Of a DNA stretch of 64,000 nt, positions 19,968 through 31,623 are shown piece after piece. Every line of letters starts with the position of its first letter. The stretch's first letter is position 1. Both the position numbers and the translations under genes were made by a program. Origin of the DNA: Flaccisagitta enflata (taxonomy: Eukaryota > Chaetognatha > Sagittoidea > Aphragmophora); contig OZ231127.1 in NCBI GenBank assembly GCA_965153355.1, forward strand, positions 93,000,001 to 93,064,000, written 5' to 3'. The notes beneath the pieces are model-generated. The model ran no database searches. It was not told the origin of the DNA and saw only the letters and a program-made list of their open reading frames with translations.

Positions 19968-20383
19968 AAAAGAAAGAAAAAACAACGAATGAAACAAAGA
20001 AAAAAAAACAAAGAAGGAAAGAGAGAAACACCGAGACACGAAGTCCTTACTGGCGCTAAGTGTTGCTCCAAGGCATTTCTCCTTCTGCTTCTTCTTCCTA
20101 AACTCATCCAGCTTCTTGGCAAAAGCGGCATAAATGTCGCGATGGTCGCTGTTGTTAATGCCATTGCTGTTGTTAATGCTGGTGTTGTTTCCATTGCTGT
20201 TGATGCTGTGGTTGCCGATGCTGTTGATGGAGTCGTTGGAGGCGTTGTTGTTGTTGTTGTTGTTTTGGTGACAAGGTTGATGTTGGAACCAAAATTCGCC
20301 TTCTCCTGTGGTACATCGAGATCCGGCCTCGAAATAAAACGTCTTCCTATGAAAGGGGTTTTGAGAAAGTGAGTTTTGAAAGG

Positions 20384-20464
<81 letters not shown>

Positions 20465-20587
20465 GTTTTGTTGTTGTTTTGTTGTTGTTGTTGTATTGTT
20501 TTTCGTTTTCGTTGTTGTCGTTGTCGTTGTTGTTGTTGTTGTATTGTTTTATTTTTTCGTTGTTGTTGTTGTTGTTGTTGTTGTTAC

Positions 20588-20656
<69 letters not shown>

Positions 20657-20670
20657 AGTTGTTGTTGTAG

Positions 20671-20711
<41 letters not shown>

Positions 20712-20994
20712 ATAATAATTGTTGGCTACTACAACTGTGGTTACTATGGTTACGCTTACCCTTGTGACTCGTTCTGTTGATCGATGACCGGATCTTTCCA
20801 GACGTTGGTGAATCTTCTGATGAGTTGATAAGGCCATTCCGCAATCAAAGAATCACCACTTCTGATGAGAAACAAAGCTACATTGATAAGTATTAATTCG
20901 TAATTTTCTGTCTAACACATGTAAACATTTCTGAGTTAACAGTCACACCTACCCAAACACCCAGCCATACACTGGCACACACACATACACACAC

Positions 20995-21090
<96 letters not shown>

Positions 21091-23025
21091 CTTACTCGTC
21101 TGTGAGTGAGATCATTTCCTCTTCAAAATGCAGCAAATAGAGAATTGTTGGGTCCAAACCGTTTCTTTCCGAAGCTGCGGTCGCCAACAATCGAACCACA
21201 AATCCTGTTATAAAAATGTAACCACATAAACTCGATTAATTGTTTAGCCTTAAATCCTATTTTGAGAGTAATAAATCTAATACTCAGTAAGATATGAGTA
21301 AGTCCGGAAGTGTTTATTTCCTTCAAATCCATGGAAAAATCTCAATTTTTGAAAATTTTTACAATTTTCACAGGGGATTTAATATCAGAACGGCGCTATT
21401 CAAGAGCAAATGGCGATGTTTCAGAAATAACAAGTGACGCGGGATCACAATATCGTTACGAACGGGTGGGCCGGGGCACCCAACCCCCATCCACCCCCCC
21501 CCCCCCCGTTGGCCCCACCTCCTCCGGGCCGGGGCATCCAACTGCCATCCACCCCCCCCCCCGGATGGCCCCACCTCCTTGTTGCTCTTTCGTTCTCGTT
21601 GTTATTCTTGCGCTCAACTCACCGTTGTTCCTCCTTTGAATGATTTTGTTCTTTTGTTCCTTTTGTTGTTCTTGCGCTCTGCTCCAGACGATGGCGCCGT
21701 TGAGCCGATGTTTCCACAGCAAAAAATCCGCCGAGTTTTTTGCCGCCAACGAAATTCTTTTAAGACTCGTGACAACGTCGAAGGAAAATCGGTGTTGAAT
21801 CGGACATCCTCCTCCGAGAGGGGAGAGGGAGGAGGATGAGGAAGAGGAGGAGGAAGAACAGCTGCTGGAGCCGCATTGAATTATGGTGGAGGCGTCGAGA
21901 CCTGGAAGGGGAGGATGATGAGGAGGAGGAGGGAGGGGGTGGGTTGAAGGTGGTGGGGAAGGGTATGGATTTGACGAAGGGGTGGTTGCGATGAATTAAC
22001 AACATTAACGTTATAAACATCAATATTGTGATACTGATAGACAAGCATGTTGATAATTCTTTGAAAACAAAATACAGATCCCGGCTGAATCTTAATAAAA
22101 GTGATCTATATTGTTCTTGTAAAGATTTTTTTGAAGCTGTTTCCACGTATCCAACAACTACAGGCTACAGGCTACAGGCTTGTGCCGTTTTCGCGACACG
22201 TGCAAATATCAGAGTAAATCGTCCTATGAATATTGTATGACCCAAACTAATTGGTAAGTGGTTGGCAGAAGATATTTGATTACAAGACACGGAATCAAAT
22301 GGCTAGTACTCTAAATGCAATTTTACGATACAACAGGCGGGAATTCTTCACATAACGCACCGCAAATCTGACAAATGACAAGTAACTAAGAAGTTTCGAG
22401 GAGGTTGATGAAAAAGAAAAAAAATGTTCAAAATCATCTAACACTTATCGTCTATTTCTCGGGCTGCAATATGCAAATAAGAGGAAAGCAACTCGAACAT
22501 TCGTTCCGCGTCGTGCAGCGCTTGATAATTTACATGATTCATGCAGATCAATTATGTCAAAGCGTCTCGTCTCAGTATGTCTTTTTTTTTGGGGGGGGGG
22601 GCGTCCAGGGGGGGGTAAGTCTCTTTCCAGTTTTTTTTTAAACTTCGCGTCTAAAAATATAAGATGGAAGAACATGTGACTGTCCGCAGATAATTCTCTG
22701 TGTAATCTTGGATAAGGCAAAATTGTGCGAAATCTTCAATATTGGCAATATTATTGGGCAATACTTCCCTTCACAATTTGAACTTACTTATAACTTGCTC
22801 CAATACTTTTTTCGCATCTTTTTTCGTCGATCTGAAGATTTGCAGAGTCGGGAGCTTGGTGAAATCTCTGAATATATTTCCGTCGCTGCTTGTAACGCCG
22901 CCAGCAGCAGCACTGGCAGCGCTTCCGGCTGCGCTACCGCTTCCACTTCCGCTTCCGGTTCCGCTTCCATCCAGTGCATCAATTTCAGCATTTAAACTGA
23001 GCACGCACATTTTCGGTTTCCACGA
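16190..23025 (-). CDS. PH plus IRS-type PTB docking protein (DOK/IRS-like), 5' exon missing
   Basis: Scaffold of the DOK/IRS type: a PH domain for membrane lipid and a PTB domain for phosphotyrosine (NPxY) motifs of receptors, with a long tail. Exons: 23025-22788, 21901-21623, 21204-21096, 20861-20760, 20346-20051, 18970-18907, 18677-16190; phases 1,1,2,2,1,2 all match and no stop interrupts the join, about 1190 codons. PH: SWKPKMCVLSLNAE (beta 2), LQIFRSTKKDAKK, VISLDASTII across the first junction, then RFSFDVVTSLKRISLAAKNS and a final helix LLWKHRLNGAI. PTB: GFVVRLLATAASERNGLDP, EEEMISLTDE, EWPYQLIRRF, FYFEAGSRCTTGEGEFWF, and helix IYAAFAKKLDEFRKKKQ. The tail is Ser/Thr-rich with poly-Asn and acidic runs and Tyr motifs (DYEEI, SPYYSPV). 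The PH beta 1 strand and start codon must lie upstream on an exon I did not find. DOK versus IRS cannot be decided. Confidence 0.88.
16920..17031 (-). repeat. In-frame (AAC)n encoding poly-Asn
   Basis: (GTT)n on the plus strand, coding Asn in the docking protein tail, with one Ser interruption. Confidence 0.9.
18907..18970 (-). CDS. Docking protein 64 bp linker exon
   Basis: Acceptor ttgtcttcag and donor AGAAG|gtacaa. Encodes SPAIHLLHQSNSHEEKVRLR. It is the exon that restores phase (1 to 2) between the PTB exons and the tail exon, which would otherwise not join in frame. Confidence 0.7.
19080..19269 (+). mobile_element. CAAGTGACGCGG/hairpin element
   Basis: Subfamily beginning CAAGTGACGCGGGGTCACAATATCG, ending AGTTGCGTGTCCGCAACTA. 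Related copies begin at 21431, 26539, 38298 and 48757. In an intron of the docking gene. Confidence 0.8.
19516..20010. repeat. (GAAA)n array, imperfect
   Basis: About 500 bp in a docking-gene intron, ending near the donor at 20050. Confidence 0.95.
20051..21204 (-). CDS. Docking protein exons: IRS-type PTB domain
   Basis: Three exons (21204-21096, 20861-20760, 20346-20051) build the whole PTB fold. The motif EWPYQLIRRF followed by FYFEAGSRCTTGEGEFWF is diagnostic of the IRS/DOK/FRS2 class. An Asn-rich insertion of about 45 residues (NNNNNNNASNDSINS onward) separates the last strand from the C-terminal helix. Introns carry (GTT)n, (CA)n and (GAAA)n arrays. Confidence 0.92.
20383..20712. repeat. 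(GTT)n array
   Basis: Fills the intron between two PTB exons (20346 and 20760). Confidence 0.95.
20980..21090. repeat. (CA)n microsatellite
   Basis: Ends 6 bp from the donor of the first PTB exon. Confidence 0.95.
21431..21575 (+). mobile_element. CAAGTGACGCGG element, truncated, with C-runs
   Basis: 5' end of the subfamily followed by duplicated gggccggggcatccaa and two poly-C runs. The hairpin end is missing. In a docking-gene intron. Confidence 0.65.
21623..21901 (-). CDS. Docking protein exon: PH domain, second half
   Basis: Strong polypyrimidine acceptor ending ccttccag. Encodes LDASTII, a Ser run, then the last PH strands and the C-terminal helix with its conserved Trp (LLWKHRLNGAIVW). 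Donor AACG|gtgagt is in phase with the PTB exon. Confidence 0.8.
22788..23025 (-). CDS. Docking protein exon: PH domain, first half
   Basis: Acceptor ttcactcattag, then TCG TGG, encoding SWKPKMCVLSLNAE, a Gly/Ser/Ala low-complexity loop, then LPTLQIFRSTKKDAKK; donor ATAA|gtaagt. The low-complexity loop sits between PH beta strands, where insertions are tolerated. An ATG at 23010 is in frame but lies inside the PH strand, so I prefer the acceptor. Confidence 0.75.
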
Positions 23026-23548
23026 CTAATGAGTGAAAAGAAAAATGTGGTTGGCATCCGGTAAAATGGCGCTTTTACAAAATCTAGTCCATCGGTCCGT
23101 TGATCCATCTGCCGGTTAAGCTTTCGGTAAAAGTTAGCCACGGGCGTACGACCTCTGCTGTGGCCTTGTTGGTCTTATTTACGCGTGATTTCCCAGGATT
23201 GATTATGTATATAGGATCTTGATGATCGGAACTATGAAGGCCGAGTTATCAAACTTCCCTGGAAAATGGATAAACTGACGTACAAACGGACAAACAGATC
23301 AACAGAGCGGCTAACCCAAAAAACAAGTTGATACTTAGATTAAGAAGATTCAAAAAGAATTAAAACAAAAAAATCTATAAATAGACTACCAATAAGAGCG
23401 ACGACGGTAGTACTCTGGGAAAAGCTGAGACGAGTCATCACTCGTCGTATTTCTTCTCCTGTCACTCATCAGATAAGTTTCGGAAAAAGGATGAAACGGT
23501 GAGACACCCCTTACCCGCAGGATAAACTTCAGATGAAAAAATAAGAAA

Positions 23549-23710
23549 CAAGGCCGGATACACGGCCACCAGTTGCGGACAGGTAGGCAGGGGCGGAAAT
23601 GCGCGTTTTCCCACTTTTCGACTCGATGGTTACGGACGGACGGACGGACGGATGGATGGACGGACGGACGGACGGACAAAGCCTCTTATAGAGTTGCGTG
23701 TCCGCAACTA
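23549..23710 (+). mobile_element. CAAGGCC/hairpin element, TTGCGGAC subtype
   Basis: Complete copy: CAAGGCCGGATACACGGCC to AGTTGCGTGTCCGCAACTA, (ACGG)n core. Confidence 0.9.
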
Positions 23711-23762
23711 AAAATAAGTTTTGTGTGTCATACATTCAAAGGGTAAACTTTAGACAAATGAA

Positions 23763-23943
23763 CAAGGCCGGATACACGGCCAATACCAGTCGCGGATGGG
23801 TGGGCAGGGGCGGAAATGCGTGTTTTCCCACTTTTCGACTCGAGCGTGACGGACCGACCGACCGACCGACCGACCGACCAACCGACCAACCAACCGACGG
23901 ACGGACGGACAAAGCCTCTTATAGAGTCGCTAGTCCGCGACTA
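23763..23943 (+). mobile_element. CAAGGCC/hairpin element, TCGCGGA subtype
   Basis: Complete copy; 5' AGTCGCGGA matches 3' AGTCGCTAGTCCGCGACTA. The start of a further truncated copy (CAAGGCCAGATACACAGC) follows at 23948. Confidence 0.9.
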
Positions 23944-24054
23944 AAAACAAGGCCAGATACACAGCAACCCACGTCGCATGGTAGTGGCTTTATCAGAGGT
24001 CATTTGTAAATTTGGACAGCAGAAGTAAGGTGGAAATAAACCATCAACAAGTAG

Positions 24055-24227
24055 CAAGGTCGGATTTAAGGCTATCGAAGTCGCGTGCGGATGGGCAGGA
24101 GTAGTGATAAAAGGTTCACTTAAGTATTTGGGCAGGAGTAGTAGTGCAAAAACGGCCCATAAACGGAGAAAAAACGAACGGTGACAGACGGATCGACCGG
24201 GTTATAGAGTCGGCGTGCACGCGACTA
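24055..24227 (+). mobile_element. CAAGGTC/hairpin element
   Basis: CAAGGTCGGATTTAAGGC, AGTCGCGTGCGGATGGGCAG, ends GAGTCGGCGTGCACGCGACTA. The 3' end of another damaged copy follows (to about 24303). Confidence 0.8.
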
Positions 24228-24303
24228 GAAATTGACTGAGGAACCAATTAAGGGACCTGCGGATGAACCGACAAAGCGCAGTATACAGTCGCGTGCACGT
24301 GAC

Positions 24304-24895
24304 AACAGGTCGCTCAAGCGTCATTATGGTCAGCGGTACCCGTCGCCCCAAATTAGGCTTCACAGGTCTCTAATCAGGCATCTCAAACCCAGTTTTAAGC
24401 CTTCTGAACCCAAATCAGGCCTACCAAACTCAAAATCAGGCCTCTCAGACCCCAAATTCGGCCTCTCAGGCCCCGAATCAGGCCTCTCAGACTCTAAATC
24501 AGGCCTCTCAAACCCAAAATCATGCCTCTCAGACCCCAAACCAAGCCTCTCAGACCCCAAATCAGGCCTCTCAGACCCCAAATCAGACCTCTCAGACCTC
24601 AAATCAGTTCTCTCAGACCCCCAATCAGACCCTCAAATCCCAAATCAGGCTTCTCAGATCTCAAATCAGGCCTCTTAGACCTCAAGTTAGGCCTCTCAGA
24701 CCCCGAGCCTTAATGGAATTGTGAGTCAGCCAAAAAGAAAGGCCAATTACGTGGCGGCTTTATCACAACTCAACAGATTGACCTATGAATTGATAGACCA
24801 ATAGATAGCTTTGAGACCCCCATTGGAAAAATTGTCCTGTGTGGAATCATAGGTCATCTGCCCCTCCGGGACCGCTGCCCAAAAAAGGGGAAAAG
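24304..24895. mobile_element. Minisatellite-bearing GGGCCGCTGCC element
   Basis: Left end acaggtcgctcaagcg, then about 16 units like aatcaggcctctcagacccc (24350-24715), and right end ggaccgctgcccaaaaaagg. Same organisation as 4326-4905. Confidence 0.7.
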
Positions 24896-25079
24896 AGAAA
24901 ATTTGCGTGTTGTGCCGCAGTTGCCTCACCTTAGGAAGGAAGGAAGAGTGAGTACAAAGGAAAAGTTCTCCTTCCATGCTGAGCTGAGGATGATGTCAAA
25001 AACGCTGAGTAATTATGCTAATACTGTTACTGATTTCGAAGATCAAATGGAGAAAATTAACACTTCACTGAAATGTTTT

Positions 25080-26520
25080 CTTTTTTTTTTTTTTTTTTTT
25101 GTCTCGATTCTTTTACGTGCGCCAACGCTTATAGAGTTCGTCGGTCGGATGGTCGGTCGGTTGGTAACGCTTTTGTTCGATGATCCACACGGCGCACGTA
25201 TTTTGCCTATTGAGCCTTATTATTTTCTTTACAAAGTCATTATAGATAGTATTGAGCAAGGGGCTGTATTGTTGAAATATTCTGTTTCTCCTTCCTTTGT
25301 TTTTATTTCCAAATGTAATCCTTGTTTCTCTTTGTTTCTTTGTTTGTTCCCGTCTTCGTTGATATTTCTTTTTTCAGTTTTTGCTGTTTCCTTTCTAGCT
25401 CTTTTTATTTCACTTGCTTATTTTCTCATCTTTTTTTGTTCTCTCTGTGTTTGTTCCCTTTTTTTCCAATCTTCCTTTTGTTTTTTTTTTTTTTTTTGTT
25501 TTGTTTTTTTTTTGTTCTTGTTCTTCTCCTTTACTTTCTCATTTTCTCATTTTCTTAAATTGTCATCGATTGAAAATTTCTGTTTCTAGTTCTTTCTTTT
25601 CTCACTGTAGTTACGGTGATGAACCCATGATCATCGTGAGGAGCTTGGATGGCCTTGATTGACCACGAAACCTACGATTAGCCATGAAAACTTTTTGGGT
25701 GCGTTTCTAGTCACAGATAACCGCGTTTTGACGGGCCACTCGGTAGCTCGCTACGTTCGTTCGCTCGCACCACTCACTCCACTCACTCACTTCAAAGTGC
25801 TCCGCTTTGCTACACTCAGTTTGCTCGCTCGCTCTGTTCACAGGCTCGCTCACTCACTTCGCTCACTCCCTCGTGGGACAGTTGAAATTCATGAAAATAT
25901 GTTCATACTGTATACTTGATTTACGGGAACAATCACGTCTTTTCGTCGTTGTCGTCACTATGAACACGCCCTGTTTTGATCTGCCGTGGAAGGCCGAAGG
26001 CCTCACGATTCATCGCGTTTGCTCATGGGAAAAACAAATTCTGTACGAAAGATTCACGTCGATCAAAAAAAAATGATAATGATGAGTCAGTCTATTTCAT
26101 AATTTTTATTCATATTTTTTTTTCTTTTTTTTTTCATATTTTTTTTTACCCAGATTTTTTTTTAGCAATTGAAAATTTTATTCTTTCTTTGCGATAAAAA
26201 TCGTATGCGGTATCTTTACATTCTTAATCGAATCATTTTCCTTTTTAAATCCATTTTTTAGGTTAATAACTTTTTTTCGTTTGTCGATTAATAGTATCGA
26301 GATTTAGTTGATTTGATGTAGAAATCTGAGTGTGAAAAAAGGAAACAAGCATGATTGGGGGAGGAAATACGTTTTGTTACTTCTTGTAAGTTTTCTTCTT
26401 CATGTGGTTGAAAATGAGATGAGGGGCACGGCAGTGATAGTCGTATTAAGGTAAATCTTCGCAAAAACAGTTACCGACCGAAAGTTAAGCCTAAATTACG
26501 GACCAGCATAGAATTACGTG
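25080..26520. other. T-rich region, no gene recognised
   Basis: Poly-T and TTTTC-rich sequence with frames full of Phe/Leu that look like composition effects. It contains the MITE at 25697-25973. Confidence 0.4.
25697..25973. mobile_element. hAT-like MITE copy 1
   Basis: Ends gggtgcgtttctagtcac and tatgaacacgccct. The interior is shared with 49096-49349 (cgcgttttgacgggccactc; ccctcgtgggacagttgaaa). Confidence 0.7.
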
Positions 26521-26538
26521 CAGGCAATATCAAAAACT

Positions 26539-26757
26539 CAGTGACGCGGGGTCACACGGGGTCACACGGGATCACACGGAGTCACAATATCGTTTCTGCC
26601 CTTACCCTAGAGCCCCACCCTCCCCCCTCCCCCCAACTTACAATCACATCTGCAGCATCATGAATGCGCGATTTCACATTTTCCACTCGAGCGTGATGGA
26701 CAAACGGACGGACGGACGGACAAAGCGTCTTACGGAGTTGAGTGTCCGCAAGTAAAA
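26539..26757 (+). mobile_element. CAGTGACGCGG/hairpin element
   Basis: Start with a tandem ggggtcacac duplication, (ACGG)n core, ends GAGTTGAGTGTCCGCAAGTA (decayed hairpin). Confidence 0.7.
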
Positions 26758-26865
26758 ACTCCTCCTTTAGAAGTCTTTTTTTTTTGTTTTGTTTTTCATT
26801 TTTATTTCATTTCATTTCATTTTATTTCACAAACATTCGAGCGCACGCACTTTTCGTTGATAGGT

Positions 26866-26940
26866 AGGTAAGTAGGTAGGTAGGTAGGTAGGTAGGTAGG
26901 TAGGTAGGTAGGTAGGTAGGTAGGTAGGTAGGTAGGTAGG
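26866..26940. repeat. (TAGG)n microsatellite
   Basis: About 18 copies. Confidence 0.95.
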
Positions 26941-27146
26941 AAAACGACAGTTATGTTGATCTAGTTCGTTCTCTTTTGCTTTTACTTTCGTTTTCGCGTT
27001 GGCTCCTTCTTTTCCCTTTTCATTTTTTTTCCAAAACTATATTTTCTGGTAAATTCGCTCTACAATTGTTATACACAAGACAGATTGGTGAGGATTTCGA
27101 TGAAAAGAAACACAGACTTCATTTCTCTTCATTTCTATTCGCTGGC

Positions 27147-27320
27147 TAAGCGACTCTATAAGAGTATAAGAGGACGGTCCGAAAGGTCCAAAGGATGGGA
27201 ACGCGAAATTTGGATGAAGCAAAATCGGCCCCTGCCTAGCCACATTACAGCCCCGCCCGCCCACATTTTGCTCCTGCCCACCCGCCAGCGACAACCTATT
27301 GACCGTGTATTTCGGCCTTG
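27147..27320 (-). mobile_element. CAAGGCC/hairpin element
   Basis: Minus-strand copy: CAAGGCCGAAATACACGG start, 3' region AGAGTCGCTTA; the hairpin is partly lost. Confidence 0.65.
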
Positions 27321-27623
27321 TTTTTCTCTGTCTGTCTCCATGTCTCTCAACTGGATGTGGATGTGTATAAAGTGCATGACATTGATATCGTTGGTGATTC
27401 ATGTTTAGAGGCATGTTAAAAACTATAATCGTGATTTATTGTCATGCAGATTTTGTGTGTGAATTATATAATGTTGAGAATCTGTCATGATTAATAAATC
27501 TCGTTTCAAGTTATACGGGAATCTGAATTTCGTCAAGAAAGGAAAGACAAGATTTTAATTTTGATGACGAGCTAAAAGAAAAATTGTCCTCTTTGTTTTA
27601 TTCTAATCACATTACAAGGTTTC

Positions 27624-27631
<8 letters not shown>

Positions 27632-27718
<87 letters not shown>
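27632..27718. repeat. (CT)n microsatellite
   Basis: Pure CT. Confidence 0.95.
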
Positions 27719-27721
<3 letters not shown>

Positions 27722-27822
27722 CCCTTTTAAATCTTTCTTTAAAATAATGCTGAATTTAAACCGGTTATTTTATATTCTTTAAATTGAAAGCGGTTTTCAA
27801 ATTTGCAACAAGATACTTTTTT

Positions 27823-29310
27823 TAGTCGCGTGCACGCGACTCTATGACCCACTCTGTCCGTCTGTCTGTCGGTCGGTCGGTCCGTCACACTTTGGTTTCG
27901 TTAGCTTTTTTTTGTTGCTTTATGTTTTTTTAAGTCATTTCAGGTCATTTTAAGTTATTCTAAGTCATTCTAAGTCCTTCTAAGTCATTCTAAGTCATTC
28001 CAAGTCATTCTAAGTCACTTTAAGTCATTTTTTTACTTTTGAAGTTTTTGTTGTTTTATGTCATTTTAAGTCATTTTAAGTCATTTTAAGTTATTCAAAG
28101 TCATTCTAAGTCATTCTAAGTCATCCTAAGTCATCCTAAGTCATTCTAAGTCATTCTTAGTCACTCAAAGTCATTTTTTGACTTTTGAAGTTTTTGTCAT
28201 TTTACACCATTTAAAGTTATTTCAAGTCATCTCAATTCATTTCAAGTCATTCTTAGTAATTCTAAGTCATTTTAAGTCTGGTTTAAGTCTGGTTAAAGTC
28301 TGGTTAAAGTCTGGTTAAAGTCTGGTTTAAATCTGGTTTAAGTCTGGTTTAGGTTAGGTTTAAGTCTGGTTTATGTCTGATTCTGGTCTGGTTTATGTCT
28401 GGTTTAAGTCTGGTTTTAGTCTAGCATAAGTTTGGCTTAAGAGTTTAGTCATTCTTAGTCATTCTGAGTCACTAGAAGTCATTCTGAGTCACTAGAAGTC
28501 ATTCTGAGTCACTAGATGTCATTCTGAGTCACTAGAAGTCAGTCTGAGTCTGTGAGGTTTAGCATTTTTTCGCCGTTTTATGTCTTTTCAAGTCATTTTA
28601 AGTCATTTTTAGTCATTCTAACTCATTCTAAGTCATTCTAAGTTAATTTAGGTCATTTTTTTTGTGATCGCAGTTTTTGTCATTTTAAGTCATTTTAAAT
28701 CATTTTAAGTCATTTTTATTCATTTTAAGTCATTCTTTGTCATTCTGAATCACTATAAGTCACTCTGAGTCACTATAAGTCATTCCATTTTACATCATTT
28801 TAAGTCTGGTTTAGATCTGATTTAAGTTTGGTTAAGGTCTGGTTTAAGTTTGGTAAGATCTAGTTCAAGTCTGGTTTAAGTCTGGTTTAAGTCTGGTTTA
28901 AGTCTGGTTTAGGTCTGGTTTAGGTCTGGTTTAAGTCTGGTTTGAGTCTAGTTTGAGTCTAGTTTGAGTCTGGCTTGAGTCTGGCTTGAGTCTGGCTTGA
29001 GTCTGGCTTGAGTCTGCTTTGAGTCTGGCTTGAGTCTGGCTTGAATCTGGCTTGAGTCTGGTTTGAGTCTGGTTTGAGTCTGATTTGAGTCTGGTTTGAG
29101 TCTGGTTTGAGTCTGGTTTGAGTCTGGTTTGAGTCTGGTTTAAGTCTGGTTTAAGTCTGGTTAAAGTCTTGTTTAAGTCTGGTTTAAATGTGGTTTAAGT
29201 CTGGTTTAAGTCTGGTTTAAGTCTGGATTAAGTCAATAAAGTTATACAATAAGGAGTCAGGTCAATTCAGTTACCATCGTCTCGCACGCGACTTAAAGGT
29301 GTTGGCCTTG
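27823..29310 (-). mobile_element. 1.5 kb CAAGGCC/hairpin element with two minisatellite families
   Basis: Same termini as the short copies (minus strand: CAAGGCCAACACC, AGTCGCGTGCGAGAC; other end AGTCGCGTGCACGCGACTA) and a short GACG block, but the core is expanded with 10 bp units (taagtcattc, about 27905-28800) and 11 bp units (gtctggtttaa, about 28265-28440 and 28803-29235). No coding capacity. Confidence 0.85.
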
Positions 29311-29502
29311 TTTCATTATTTTTCACGTGACTTTTTATGAGATTTATCCCACTAAAAATGGACCTCGTTGTGAGTCAGTTTCTTTTTCAAATTCATGCAG
29401 AATGGTAGGGTATCACTTTTTTAATTCTTTTCCCGTGGCAGATTCCCAAAAGGAAAAGGAATGATGAAAAGAAAGAACAAAAAAAAAACAAAACAAAATA
29501 AG

Positions 29503-29508
29503 AAAGAA

Positions 29509-29593
<85 letters not shown>

Positions 29594-29597
29594 AAAA

Positions 29598-29629
<32 letters not shown>

Positions 29630-29860
29630 AATAAAGAAAGAAAGAAAGTCAGAAAGAAAGAAAGCAAGAAAGAATTAAAGAAAGAAAGGAAGAACGAAAG
29701 AAAGAAAGAGAAAAAGACAGTCAGACAGACATATAGACAGACAGGCAAACAGACAGACAGACAGGCAAATAAAGAAAGAAAGAAAGAAAGAAAATAAGAA
29801 AGAAAGAAAGAAAGAAAGGAGGGAAGAAAGAAAGCAAGAAAGAAAGAAAGAATGAAAGGA
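29503..29860. repeat. (GAAA)n with (GACA)n blocks
   Basis: Imperfect array. Confidence 0.95.
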
Positions 29861-30307
29861 AGAGAAAACGTTAAAGAAGAATTATGAGTCAATGTTGTTC
29901 ATTCTTTTCCCAATTTTCTCGAATATCATTTTTTTTTTCATTTTTGAGTTATTCTTTACCGTTTTTCTCGATTCAATCTCCTCAAACCCGTGTTTTGATT
30001 TTGTTGAGGAGGAAGAGGAGAAAGAAGATGAGGAGGAAGAAGAAGATGAGGAGGGGGAAGATGAGCGAGATAAGTTTGATGAGCGGGCGAAAGGTGGTAG
30101 AAAAGGAGGAGGAGCAGGAGGAAGAGGAAGAGGAAACGGAGGCGGCTTAGAATAAACAATTTTCATGGGGAGTTAAAAGAGAGAAAAATTATGGCAATCA
30201 GTCAATTTGAAGAGAGGAGGAGGTCGAGGAGGAGGAGGAGGAGGAGGTCGAGGGATGAACGTAAACAGAGTGATGGTGGTGGTGATGATGTTCATGGTGA
30301 TATTAAC

Positions 30308-30308
30308 T

Positions 30309-30356
<48 letters not shown>

Positions 30357-30391
30357 TTGATGATAAAATTTTCATGATGATGATGATGATA

Positions 30392-30442
<51 letters not shown>

Positions 30443-30528
30443 ATGATGATGATGATGATTATGATGATGATGATGACATTGACCACCTCTGCCATCGATG
30501 ATGATAAGGATGTTGATGATAAAATTTC

Positions 30529-30571
<43 letters not shown>

Positions 30572-30667
30572 TTAGTGATGATGATGATGATGATGATATT
30601 GACCACTTCGGCCAATGATGATGATTGTGTTGATAATAAAATTTTCATGGTGATGATGATGATGATA

Positions 30668-30746
<79 letters not shown>
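30308..30746. repeat. (GAT)n array in a higher-order unit
   Basis: GAT tracts divided by a repeated spacer (gatgataaaattttcatgat, then gaccacctctgcca), giving three diverged ~140 bp units. Confidence 0.9.
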
Positions 30747-30750
<4 letters not shown>

Positions 30751-30999
30751 GAGAAAGTAGCTATACAGACGTGCACCGTCATGGTCGATCCAAACCACCA
30801 ACGAAGAGGAGGAAGAAGAGGAGGAAGAGGACGATGAGGTGGGGGGGGGAAATAAATGAGGTGAATCGCGTCGGCAAGGTCAATCCTAACCACCAACGAA
30901 GGCTAAGAATTGGAGCCAGAGAAGCTCACAGGCCAAAAAGCTTAGGCCTCAAGTCTCAAGACCTAAACAACGCTTTACCGGTTATCCACCTTTCTTTAA

Positions 31000-31047
31000 T
31001 CCTCCTCCTCCTCCTCCTCCTCCTCCTCCTCCTCCTCCTCCTCCTCA
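31000..31047. repeat. (CTC)n microsatellite
   Basis: Pure trinucleotide. Confidence 0.95.
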
Positions 31048-31243
31048 GCCTTCTCCTCCCCTCTTACGATCAACCATTAAAATTCCTTAATTTATTTTCT
31101 TTGAGTTGTTCAGCCAATTTCCAGATTGTTTGCATGGCTCTGGAATGTCTCATCAAGGATACAATGGCCGATTATTTCGTCCCTCTTGACGAGTATGACC
31201 ATGTATCAGGCCCAGGGCTCAGAAGTACATTTGCAGTAGTACT

Positions 31244-31623
31244 AGTATGGTCCAGGAAAGTACCATTTTGAAGGAAACAGTAGTGGAAAACACTTTTCCA
31301 TACCCTTTTCCCACGCTGAAACCAATGGAAGTGGTCCCGAAGCTGTAAAATGATCAGGCACCCCACATTCACGGCCCTAAATTGGCATAATTACATATTT
31401 TCATGATTTTTTGCCATGTTCTAGTGAGAAAATGGTACCCATGCACACCAACCGCCCACAGTTCACATTTGGCGGCTCTAGATTGATCAAAAAGGTTGTT
31501 CAAAACCGATCAATACACGTTATATCCACTAAAATGTCAAAATACATGAAAATTTAACCTTGGGGCCCTGTATCTAGCATAAATGACGATTTTTTTCTGA
31601 TTTTTCATGATTTTCAGTTGTTT
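31244..31623 (+). repeat. Dispersed 380 bp repeat, copy 1
   Basis: Shares agtatggtccaggaaagtac through gattttcagttgtt with 55899-56275, same orientation. In both cases (TTG)n follows. Confidence 0.8.

Noticed and set aside
21760-22146. Membrane protein frame with SITILMFITLMLLI
   Set aside because: It lies across the docking-gene PH exon in another frame and its intron; the PH frame has phase-matched junctions.
23386-23550. Missing 5' exon of the docking protein (MSDRRRNTTSDDSSQ on the minus strand)
   Set aside because: It has an ATG but no good in-phase donor and does not look like a PH first strand.
31096-31210. Exon-like stretch MALECLIKDTMADYFVPLDE
   Set aside because: Possible acceptor but no donor, no partner exon and no recognised domain.
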